This document shows positions 1-5,719 of a stretch of DNA of 10,247 nt, piece by piece. Origin of the DNA: Chloroflexota bacterium (GTDB taxonomy: Bacteria; Chloroflexota; Dormibacteria; CF-121). How positions within the stretch are numbered: position 1 is the first letter of the stretch; each line of letters starts with the position of its first letter. The stretch is taken from NCBI GenBank assembly GCA_005881235.1, contig VBEQ01000052.1:1-10247 (forward strand). Reading direction: 5' to 3'. The notes under the pieces were generated by a model that was not told where the DNA came from, made no database searches, and saw nothing but the letters and a program-made list of their open reading frames with translations. The position numbers were made by a program, and so were the translations under genes.

Positions 1-545
1 CGACCACGCAGAGCGCGATCACGATCGACATCGTCCTCGTCGGGCTCGGGCTCGGCGTCACCATGCCCCTCTACATCAACGCCGTGCAGAGCGCCCTGCC
101 GCAGCGGTACCTCGGCGTCGGCACCAGCCAGATCCAGTTCTGGCGCAACGTCGGCGGCACCGTGAGCTCCGCCGTGCTGGGGAGCATCCTGGCCCAGCGG
201 CTTCCCGGCGCGATCAGCGCCCAGATCGCGAAGGTCAACCTGCCACCGGCATTCAAGAACGTCATGGGAAGCTCAGCCAGCAATCCCAATGCCCTACTGG
301 ATCCGGCGCGGATCGCGGCGGCCAAGGCCAAGCTTCCGGCGCAGCTGGCGCCCCTCTTCGACCAGGCGATGCACGCCGTCCGCCAGGCGCTGGCCCTCAC
401 CCTGCACGACGTCTTCCTGATCTCGGTCATCCTCACGGCGGGGGCGCTGGTCATCTCGCTGTTCATGCCCGATGTCCCGCTGCGTTCGCGTAAGCCGCAG
501 CAACAGACCAGCAGCGAAGAACTCCCCACGGCGGCGGTGGGATAA
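1..545 (+). CDS. MFS drug efflux transporter, DHA2 (EmrB/QacA-like) family, C-terminal part
   Basis: This is the end of a proton-driven multidrug exporter of the major facilitator superfamily; its N-terminal part lies before the window. The frame is open from base 3 to the TAA at 543-545, giving about 180 residues. A Gly-rich hydrophobic helix (GLGLGVTMPLYINAVQ) is followed by a conserved loop with Pro, then GTSQIQFWRNVGGTVSSAVLG. This G..Q..RN.GG..G pattern is typical of 14-helix DHA2 pumps. Next comes a hydrophilic stretch of roughly 80 residues, matching the extracellular loop before the last helix of QacA-type proteins, then a final helix (VFLISVILTAGALVISLFM) and a short polar tail. The ABC ATPase gene begins 5 bases after the stop, so the two are probably co-transcribed and may share a regulator upstream. 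Family assignment is firm; the substrate cannot be told. Confidence 0.9.
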   Translation, partial: TTQSAITIDIVLVGLGLGVTMPLYINAVQSALPQRYLGVGTSQIQFWRNVGGTVSSAVLGSILAQRLPGAISAQIAKVNLPPAFKNVMGSSASNPNALLDPARIAAAKAKLPAQLAPLFDQAMHAVRQALALTLHDVFLISVILTAGALVISLFMPDVPLRSRKPQQQTSSEELPTAAVG

Positions 546-550
546 CAGGC

Positions 551-1537
551 ATGGCAGAGGCGGCGATCGCGACCGAGCAGCTGGTCAAGCGCTACGGCGA
601 GATCGAGGCGGTTCGCGGCATCGACCTCGCAGTCATGCCCGGTGAGATCTTCGGATTCCTCGGCCCGAACGGCGCCGGGAAATCGACGACGATCAGCATG
701 CTGTGCACGCTGCTGCGGCCAACCTCGGGGCGCGCCGCCGTGGCGGGCTTCGACGTCACGCGCGACCCGGACTCGGTGCGCGCGGCCATCGGCCTCGTCT
801 TTCAGGACCCGGCCCTCGATGAGCAGCTGACGGCACGGGAGAACCTCGAATTTCACGCTTTTCTCTACGATGTGCCGCGGGCGATCCGGGCGCAACGGAT
901 CGCTGAGGTGCTCGGGATGGTCGAGCTGGCGGATCGGGCCAACTCGAAGGTGATGACCTTCTCGGGTGGCATGAAGCGCCGGCTGGAAATCGCGCGCGGC
1001 ATTCTACACTCGCCCGAAGTCCTCTTTCTCGACGAGCCGACGCGCGGGCTCGATCCGCAGACACGGAGCCACATCTGGGATTACCTTCAAGACCTGCGCC
1101 GCCGTGAAGGCATCACGATCTTCATGACGACGCATTACATGGATGAGGCCGAGTTCTGCGATCGCATCGCCATCATCGACATGGGGCGGATCGTCGCCCT
1201 CGGCACGCCGGACGAACTCAAGGCGCGCGTCGGCGGGGATGTGATCACGATCGCGACCACGGACAATGCTGCCAGCGCCGCCGAGCTCGCCTCGAAGTTC
1301 GGGCTGACGCCCGCAGCGGACAACGGCACGCTGCGCATCGAGGCATCGGACGGCGCCGCTCTGATCCCGCGCCTGGTGCGCGACCTCTCCGCGCGGGTGA
1401 CCGCGGTCACGCTCCGAAGGCCGAGCCTCGACGATGTCTTCCTCAAGCTGACCGGCCGCGCTATCCGCGAGGAGCAGGCGGGGGCGCTGGACCGGATGCG
1501 CATGATGGGAGCCCGGTTTGGAGGCCGGCGTCGCTGA
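551..1537 (+). CDS. ABC transporter ATP-binding protein, DrrA-like (daunorubicin/drug exporter type)
   Basis: This is the cytoplasmic ATPase subunit that powers export through the ABC-2 permease encoded next. All nucleotide-binding elements are present in the 328 residues: Walker A GPNGAGKST (38-46), Q-loop Gln85 in VFQDP, signature FSGGMKRR (137-144), Walker B VLFLDEPT (157-164) with catalytic Glu162, D-loop GLD (166-168) and switch His195 in TTH. The region after about residue 215 is the short C-terminal extension typical of DrrA-type subunits. LDEPTRGLDPQTR and TTHYMDEAEFCDRIAIID are characteristic of this subfamily. The ATG follows the MFS stop by 5 bases, with a GGTGGG stretch as weak ribosome site. 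The stop shares one base with the permease start (TGATG-type junction), indicating translational coupling. Export of a drug, lipid or secondary metabolite is inferred from the family only. Confidence 0.95.
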   Translation: MAEAAIATEQLVKRYGEIEAVRGIDLAVMPGEIFGFLGPNGAGKSTTISMLCTLLRPTSGRAAVAGFDVTRDPDSVRAAIGLVFQDPALDEQLTARENLEFHAFLYDVPRAIRAQRIAEVLGMVELADRANSKVMTFSGGMKRRLEIARGILHSPEVLFLDEPTRGLDPQTRSHIWDYLQDLRRREGITIFMTTHYMDEAEFCDRIAIIDMGRIVALGTPDELKARVGGDVITIATTDNAASAAELASKFGLTPAADNGTLRIEASDGAALIPRLVRDLSARVTAVTLRRPSLDDVFLKLTGRAIREEQAGALDRMRMMGARFGGRRR

Positions 1538-2418
1538 TGGCGGTTCCCGTCGCGGCACCGAGCCGGCCCGCGAGCGTTCGCCGCATCGACACGCGGCGCG
1601 CCACGCTGCGGGCGATCTACATCATCTGGTACCGCGACGTCCTGCGCTACTCGCGCGACCGGCTGCGGCTTTTGGCCTCACTGGCGCAGCCGCTGCTCTT
1701 CCTCCTGATCTTTGGCACGGGTCTCAGCTCGTCGCTGCGGGGTATCGGCGGCGGTCTGGCCGGAGCGCCGTCGATCAACTACGTGCAATTTATTTATCCG
1801 GGGATCATCGGCATGGCCGTGTTGTTTACGTCGATTTTCAGCGCCATGTCGATTGTCTGGGATCGCGAGTTCGGCTTCCTCAAGGAAGTCCTGGTCGCGC
1901 CCATCGATCGCTCGGCGATCGCCATCGGCAAGGCGCTGGGCGGCAGCACCCAGGCGATGGTGCAGGGCATCTTGCTGCTGGTGCTGGCGCCGATCGTCGG
2001 CGTCACGCTCACCCCGCTGGCGGTGATCGAGCTGATCCCGTTGATCTTTGTCCTGGCATTCGCGCTGACGACGCTTGGCGTCGTCCTGGCCGCCGGGATC
2101 AAGTCGATGCAGGGATTTCAGGCGGTGATCAACTTCCTGATGATGCCGATCTTCTTCCTGTCGGGGGCACTCTTCCCGCTCGGCAATCTTCCATGGTGGA
2201 TGACCGGCCTGACCCGGATCGATCCCGCGGCCTACGGCATCGACCCGCTGCGACGCGTGATCCTGGGCGCGTCGGGCGTTCCCGTCGCGGTCACGGACCG
2301 GCTCGGCTTGACCGTGGGCGGGCAGACACTGCCGCTCATGGCTGAGGTCGGTCTGGTCCTCGCCTTCGGCGTCGTGATGCTCGGCATCGCCATCTGGAGT
2401 CTTCGCCGCCCCGCCTGA
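1537..2418 (+). CDS. ABC-2 type permease, DrrB-like
   Basis: This is the membrane subunit partnering the ATPase just upstream; two copies would form the export channel. It has 293 residues, normal for the family. About six hydrophobic segments are visible, near residues 44-63, 86-108, 137-158, 164-187, 195-214 and 267-288. The motif FGFLKEVLVAPIDR (112-125) between helices 2 and 3 is the conserved cytoplasmic coupling segment of ABC-2 permeases. FFLSGALFPLGNLPWWM (206-222) is the typical re-entrant loop before the last periplasmic region. The cytoplasmic N-terminus is basic. The start ATG overlaps the ATPase TGA by one base; a GGAGG at 1520-1524 lies 12 bases upstream, somewhat far, so coupled translation is likely. 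Substrate unknown. Confidence 0.93.
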   Translation: MAVPVAAPSRPASVRRIDTRRATLRAIYIIWYRDVLRYSRDRLRLLASLAQPLLFLLIFGTGLSSSLRGIGGGLAGAPSINYVQFIYPGIIGMAVLFTSIFSAMSIVWDREFGFLKEVLVAPIDRSAIAIGKALGGSTQAMVQGILLLVLAPIVGVTLTPLAVIELIPLIFVLAFALTTLGVVLAAGIKSMQGFQAVINFLMMPIFFLSGALFPLGNLPWWMTGLTRIDPAAYGIDPLRRVILGASGVPVAVTDRLGLTVGGQTLPLMAEVGLVLAFGVVMLGIAIWSLRRPA

Positions 2419-2430
2419 GCTCGTTATCAA

Positions 2431-2445
2431 CCGGGACCGTCCTGG
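2431..2445 (+). other. Small hairpin after the exporter operon
   Basis: The bases CCGGGA, a CCG loop and TCCTGG can form a six-pair stem (one G-U pair), starting 13 bases after the permease stop. There is no downstream T-run, so it is not a convincing intrinsic terminator. It may be a weak pause or RNA-stability structure, or chance in GC-rich DNA. It is the only structure I see in the 75-base gap before the beta-helix gene. Confidence 0.25.
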
Positions 2446-2480
2446 CGGTGCGAGAATGCAAGCAGGCTCGCTGCCGGAAC

Positions 2481-2487
2481 AGGAGGG
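2481..2487 (+). promoter_or_regulatory. Shine-Dalgarno site for the beta-helix membrane protein
   Basis: AGGAGGG lies 6 bases before the ATG at 2494, a near-perfect site at ideal distance. It fixes the start codon, which is followed directly by a good signal peptide. Confidence 0.85.
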
Positions 2488-2493
2488 CATGGG

Positions 2494-3660
2494 ATGGCAC
2501 GCACACACGCGATGCACCGCCGCGCGGTGGTGGCGTTCAGCGGATCGATCATGGTTGCCGCAGTATTCGCCTGGCTGCCGCTCCAGGCCGCGGCCGCCGA
2601 TCTTCGGCAGGGCTCCGACGTCACGGTAGGTCCCGGCGAAACGGTCAACGATGACATCTACGCGGGCGCAGGCACGGTGAGCATCAGTGGGACGGTCAAC
2701 GGCAGTGTCATCGCCGGTGGCGGCACGATCACGGTCTCCGGCACCATCACCCGCGATCTGATCCTTGGAGGCGGCACCATCAACGTGACCGGCCACGTGG
2801 GCGGTAGCATCATCGCCGCCGGTGGCAACATCACCGTCAACGGACCGATCGCGCAGGACCTCGTCGTGACTGGCGGCACGATCGACGTTGGATCCGGCGC
2901 CACCATCGGCCGCGACCTGGTGGTGGCCGGCGGCAGCGCGACGGTCTCCGCCCCGATCGCCCGACGGGTCCAAATGTCAGCGGGCAGTCTGACGCTACGG
3001 AATCGTGTGGGTGGCGACGTGCGTGGCCGGGTCGACCATCTCAAGCTCGATGGCGCCCAGGTCGCCGGCAACCTGGACTACACGAGCAATAACTCCGTCG
3101 AACAGGTGAACGGTGCGCATGTCGCAGGGACCATCACGCGTCATACGCCCACCGATCGCGGCGGCGACGCCGGCAACGGCTTCCTCGGGTGGCTGCGAGG
3201 GCTGATCGGGATCTTCGCCCTCGGCCTGCTGTTGATCTTTCTCCTCCCCGGATTGAGCTCGCGGGCGATCGACACCGAGCGGGCGCAGCCGTGGGCGAGT
3301 CTCGGCATCGGGGCGGGGATCCTGGTGATCACGCCGATCGTGGCGCTGATCGTGTTCGTCATCGGGATCCTGATCGGCGGCTGGTGGCTCGGACTCTTAC
3401 TGATCCCGCTCTGGATCCTGGCGCTGGCCATTGGGTACGCTATTTCCGGGTTCCTCCTCGGGCGGCTGATCTTCGCCCGGCTCGGCTGGGGCGGATACCA
3501 TGATGCCTTCGCGCTGCTGGGCGGGCTCTTCGTGCTGACGATCGTGGGGCTCATCCCTGTCGTCGGATGGCTGATCAGCCTGGTGGCGGTGCTCCTGGGT
3601 GCCGGGGCGCTGGCGCTGGTGGTGACTCGGCGAGCCTGGATGCGACCGGCGGTGGGCTAG
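2494..3660 (+). CDS. Bactofilin-like (polymer-forming) beta-helix protein with C-terminal membrane domain
   Basis: The 388-residue product has three parts. Residues 1-35 look like a signal peptide (basic start, hydrophobic core, AAAAD cleavage region). Residues about 49-215 form a repeat array: successive units of almost exactly 17 residues, such as TVNGSVIAGGGTITVSG and TITRDLILGGGTINVTG, each with two short beta strands separated by GGG/AGG turns. This is the pattern of a right-handed beta helix as in bactofilins (DUF583-type polymer-forming proteins). A Gly/Asp-rich linker (218-230) leads to a hydrophobic domain with about five membrane segments (near 232-254, 268-294, 297-325, 338-355, 357-378). 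Annotated relatives are usually called polymer-forming cytoskeletal protein. With a signal peptide the helix would sit outside the membrane, unlike cytoplasmic classical bactofilins. It has its own strong ribosome site. A role in envelope scaffolding is inference; no enzyme motif is seen. Confidence 0.85.
   Translation: MARTHAMHRRAVVAFSGSIMVAAVFAWLPLQAAAADLRQGSDVTVGPGETVNDDIYAGAGTVSISGTVNGSVIAGGGTITVSGTITRDLILGGGTINVTGHVGGSIIAAGGNITVNGPIAQDLVVTGGTIDVGSGATIGRDLVVAGGSATVSAPIARRVQMSAGSLTLRNRVGGDVRGRVDHLKLDGAQVAGNLDYTSNNSVEQVNGAHVAGTITRHTPTDRGGDAGNGFLGWLRGLIGIFALGLLLIFLLPGLSSRAIDTERAQPWASLGIGAGILVITPIVALIVFVIGILIGGWWLGLLLIPLWILALAIGYAISGFLLGRLIFARLGWGGYHDAFALLGGLFVLTIVGLIPVVGWLISLVAVLLGAGALALVVTRRAWMRPAVG
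2638..3123 (+). repeat. Protein-level tandem repeats, 17-residue period (beta-helix turns)
   Basis: From residue 49 to about 210 the protein divides into roughly nine turns. Seven of the first eight are 17 or 18 residues long; one has a two-residue insertion (DVGSGA) and the last is longer. A hydrophobic position recurs after the G/D-S/L pair (GSVI, RDLI, GSII, QDLV, RDLV), and a G-G-[GTN] turn recurs in the middle. The turns degrade toward the C-terminus. The DNA is too diverged to be a recent tandem duplication. Confidence 0.8.
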
Positions 3661-3661
3661 G

Positions 3662-4444
3662 CTAGACCGAAGGGGACACCGACCGCGAGTTCGTCGCCGG
3701 ACCCTTGATGATGATGAGGCGAATGAGTCCGGCGGTTACAACGGCGACGGCGGGAAGCGGCAAGAGCAGGCCCATCCAGGCATGCTCGGCCAGCACGCGG
3801 CCGACCCCGTCGCCCACCGTGACGCCCAGCGTGAGCAGCCCGCCTGCCCAAACCGAGGCCGAAATCACCGTGCTCAACCAGAACGTGCGATAGCGCACAC
3901 CCAGTGTGCCGCAGGCCACCGCCATGCCCCAGCGCAGCCCCGGGACGTAGCGCGAGAGTCCGATCGCCAGGGGGCCCCAGCGCTGGAACCAGCGCTGTGC
4001 CCGGGCAACTCCGGATGGCGTCAGGTGTAGCGCTTTTCCAAGGCGCCCATGAACGAGCGCCGGCCCAAAGCGGCGTGATGCCGCGAACAGGTTCGTGGAT
4101 CCGAGGACGATCAGCAGCGTGAGTCCGAACCAGGTTGCGCCCAGCGCCACAGGATTCACGGTCACGCGCTGGCCGAGATACCCGATGCCGACCTCGGAGG
4201 GCACGGGCATGGGGATGCCGGACTCCTCGAGATAGACCCCGGCAAGGGCAAGTTCGACGCCGATCTTCTGCTCAATCCCGGCCTCGAGTACGGTCGCCCG
4301 GGTCGCAAGACCAGGCTGGGTCACAGCGACAGCGATGCCGGCGGCGAGCAGGCCAACCACGATGCCGAGGAGGATGCGGCGGGCGATCACGCTAGGAGAA
4401 CGATGGGCAGAGACGTTCGTGACACCACCACGGTAACCCGCCAT
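3662..4444 (-). CDS. DedA-family (SNARE-associated/VTT domain) membrane protein
   Basis: The 260-residue product is a polytopic membrane protein of the DedA family, whose members include undecaprenyl-phosphate and phospholipid translocases. Family landmarks are visible: an acidic, Pro-rich re-entrant segment EESGIPMPVPSE (73-84), then the conserved LSRYVPGLRWGM (163-174), corresponding to the family's F.R..P..R motif, followed by a Gly near 179-182. Hydrophobic segments lie near 20-41, 98-122, 189-212 and 223-246. I chose the ATG at 4444; GGGGAT lies 6 bases upstream. The longer open frame reaching 4645 would run inside the carboxypeptidase gene and has no family similarity. The gene follows the D-Ala-D-Ala carboxypeptidase by 76 bases on the same strand, so a shared transcript and a role in recycling the cell-wall lipid carrier are plausible (inference). 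Its stop is one base from the stop of the convergent beta-helix gene. Confidence 0.87.
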   Translation of the reverse strand: MAGYRGGVTNVSAHRSPSVIARRILLGIVVGLLAAGIAVAVTQPGLATRATVLEAGIEQKIGVELALAGVYLEESGIPMPVPSEVGIGYLGQRVTVNPVALGATWFGLTLLIVLGSTNLFAASRRFGPALVHGRLGKALHLTPSGVARAQRWFQRWGPLAIGLSRYVPGLRWGMAVACGTLGVRYRTFWLSTVISASVWAGGLLTLGVTVGDGVGRVLAEHAWMGLLLPLPAVAVVTAGLIRLIIIKGPATNSRSVSPSV

Positions 4445-4520
4445 GGCGATCCCCGCACGACATCTGGCGGGAGGAAATGTGAGTGGCCGGCTGGCTACTC
4501 CGGCAGGTCTGGGGGGCCTA

Positions 4521-5546
4521 CTACGCTCCGGGTGGGCGCGGGAGGACGCCCAGCAGTTCGAATCCGTAGTCGAGCACTTTGGGCATCTGCGCGTAGGCGG
4601 TGCCGTTCGGAGCGCCCAGCATGACGCCCAGCAGGCGGTGGCCACCGCGGCTCGACGTCGTGATCAAGCAGCCAAGAGCCTGCTCGGTCCAACCAGTTTT
4701 CAATCCGTAGGTTCCCGGATAGGTGTGCAGCAGCTTGTCGAGGTTGAGCAGCACGTAGGCCTTGTGCGTCGCCGTTGCCGCGACCGTGATCGCGGGTGTC
4801 GCGGCGATGCCGACGAGGCCCGGGTAGTGCGACTCCAGGTAGATGGCGGCGATGGCCAGGTCATCGGCCGAGGAGTAATGGCCGGACGCGTCCAGGCCGG
4901 TCGGGTTGAGGAAGTGGGTGGTACGGAGGCCAAGGCGCGCGGCTTTGGTGTTCATCGCGGCGATGAACGTGGCGCGTGAGGTAGCGGCCGAGGCGAGCGT
5001 TTCCGCCGCGTCATTTCCCGAGTTGAGGAAAACGCCATACAACAGCTCGCGCACCGTGACCCGATCCCCAGGTGTCAGTCCCATGAACGTGGAGTCGGCA
5101 GGCAGCTCACGAATCGAGTCCGGCACGGTGACGACGGTGTTCAGCCCCATCAGGTCGACGGCGACCATGGCGGTGAAAATCTTGGTCAGGCTGGCCGGTG
5201 CGCGTGCGGCCCGGCCGTTCGACTGCCACAGAAAACGGCCGGTGTCGAGGTTGACGAGGACGACCTCCTGCGCATCGATCACCGGCGCCGGGATCGGTCG
5301 CAGCGTCGGACGCAGCCGAGCAACCGCGGCCGGAACGGGCGCGGTTCGCGACGGCCCCGGTGACGGCGTGGCCTGCGGGGTGCGCGCCGGCCGGGGATCG
5401 ACCTGGTCGACCGGCATCGAGGCGCCCAACCGTGTGGGCGTTTCGACCGTTCTGGATGGCTGGGGCGGTGCCGCCGACCCCAACGTGCTGCTCAACGCAG
5501 CGATCACCATCACGACGGCAGGCAGCCGAAATACAGACCGTCCCAT
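4521..5546 (-). CDS. D-alanyl-D-alanine carboxypeptidase, peptidase family S11 (PBP5/DacF-like)
   Basis: This serine peptidase trims the terminal D-Ala from peptidoglycan stem peptides outside the cell and is a penicillin-binding protein. The three active-site motifs are intact in the 341 residues: S119-L-T-K122, S176-G-N178 and K283-T-G285. Supporting family segments are LVNLDTGRFLWQSN (97-110), FLNSGNDAAE (173-182) and HFLNPTGLDASGHYSSADDL (211-230). The N-terminus is a signal peptide or uncleaved anchor (about 8-25), followed by a Pro/Ala/Thr-rich linker to about residue 88 that probably spans the wall. The protein ends about 55 residues after KTG, so the C-terminal beta domain and amphipathic anchor of E. 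coli PBP5 are absent. No good Shine-Dalgarno site precedes the ATG; a TAGGCT hexamer lies 10 bases before it. The gene diverges from tRNA-Leu. Confidence 0.93.
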   Translation of the reverse strand: MGRSVFRLPAVVMVIAALSSTLGSAAPPQPSRTVETPTRLGASMPVDQVDPRPARTPQATPSPGPSRTAPVPAAVARLRPTLRPIPAPVIDAQEVVLVNLDTGRFLWQSNGRAARAPASLTKIFTAMVAVDLMGLNTVVTVPDSIRELPADSTFMGLTPGDRVTVRELLYGVFLNSGNDAAETLASAATSRATFIAAMNTKAARLGLRTTHFLNPTGLDASGHYSSADDLAIAAIYLESHYPGLVGIAATPAITVAATATHKAYVLLNLDKLLHTYPGTYGLKTGWTEQALGCLITTSSRGGHRLLGVMLGAPNGTAYAQMPKVLDYGFELLGVLPRPPGA

Positions 5547-5556
5547 GCAGGCCGGC

Positions 5557-5562
5557 AGCCTA
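5557..5562 (-). promoter_or_regulatory. Possible -10 element of the carboxypeptidase gene
   Basis: On the minus strand TAGGCT (TANNNT form) ends 10 bases before the ATG. A TTGCTT lies 17 bases further upstream, a fair -35. The transcript would carry only a few leader bases. The match is weak and rests on position rather than sequence. Confidence 0.3.
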
Positions 5563-5597
5563 TCGCAGAATCACCGAGAAAGCAAGAGCATGCGCCC

Positions 5598-5603
5598 TAC
5601 AAT
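5598..5603 (+). promoter_or_regulatory. -10 element (TACAAT) for tRNA-Leu
   Basis: TACAAT matches the sigma-70 -10 consensus at five of six bases and ends 9 bases before the mature tRNA, which fits transcription starting a few bases upstream of the tRNA. I find no good -35 hexamer at 16-18 bases spacing, so the promoter is only partly supported. Confidence 0.45.
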
Positions 5604-5612
5604 GTTGCTCGC

Positions 5613-5699
5613 GCCGGGATGACGGAATAGGTAGACGTTGGCGACTTAAAATCGCCTGCCCGTAAGGGCGTCAGGGTTCGAGTCCCTGTCCCGGCACCA
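5613..5699 (+). tRNA. tRNA-Leu (anticodon UAA)
   Basis: The acceptor stem pairs GCCGGGA (5613-5619) with TCCCGGC (5689-5695), followed by discriminator A and an encoded CCA at 5697-5699. The anticodon stem GGCGA/TCGCC encloses the loop CTTAAAA, placing anticodon TAA at 5647-5649, which reads UUA and by wobble UUG. A long variable arm (CCC/GGG stem, near 5658-5669) marks it as a class II tRNA, and the T arm carries GGTTCGAGTCC. The D arm has the typical AGGTAGA. It sits between the divergent carboxypeptidase gene and the channel gene, with no terminator before the latter. UUA is a rare codon in this window. Confidence 0.97.
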
Positions 5700-5713
5700 C
5701 TGTCGGCAGCAAG

Positions 5714-5719
5714 TAGTAT
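5714..5719 (+). promoter_or_regulatory. Possible -10 element for a leaderless channel mRNA
   Basis: TAGTAT lies 7 bases upstream of the in-frame ATG at 5727. That spacing would start transcription on or next to the A of that ATG. There is no recognisable -35, and no Shine-Dalgarno site for either ATG. An alternative is that the mRNA is released from a tRNA-containing transcript. Confidence 0.3.

Noticed and set aside
71..895. 274-codon minus-strand frame opposite the MFS and ABC ATPase genes
   Set aside because: Antisense to two clear family members; no recognisable domain.
1518..2345. 275-codon plus-strand frame overlapping the ABC permease
   Set aside because: Arg/Gly/Ala-rich composition without hydrophobic pattern; the permease frame has clear ABC-2 motifs.
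1678..2973. 431-codon open frame on the minus strand across the permease and beta-helix gene
   Set aside because: It is antisense to two well-supported genes, rich in Asp, Arg, Gln and His as expected of high-GC shadow frames, and shows no family pattern.
3650..3664. GGCTAGGCTAG direct repeat at the convergent stops as a possible attachment site
   Set aside because: Only a five-base repeat, no integrase nearby, and explained by two stop codons lying next to each other.
4445..4645. Longer N-terminus for the DedA protein starting inside the carboxypeptidase gene
   Set aside because: The extra 67 residues are the carboxypeptidase coding region in another frame, Cys/Arg/Pro-rich, with no relation to DedA proteins.
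5613..5699. tRNA gene as an integration site for a mobile element
   Set aside because: No integrase, no repeat of the tRNA 3' end elsewhere in the window, and flanking genes are ordinary chromosomal types.
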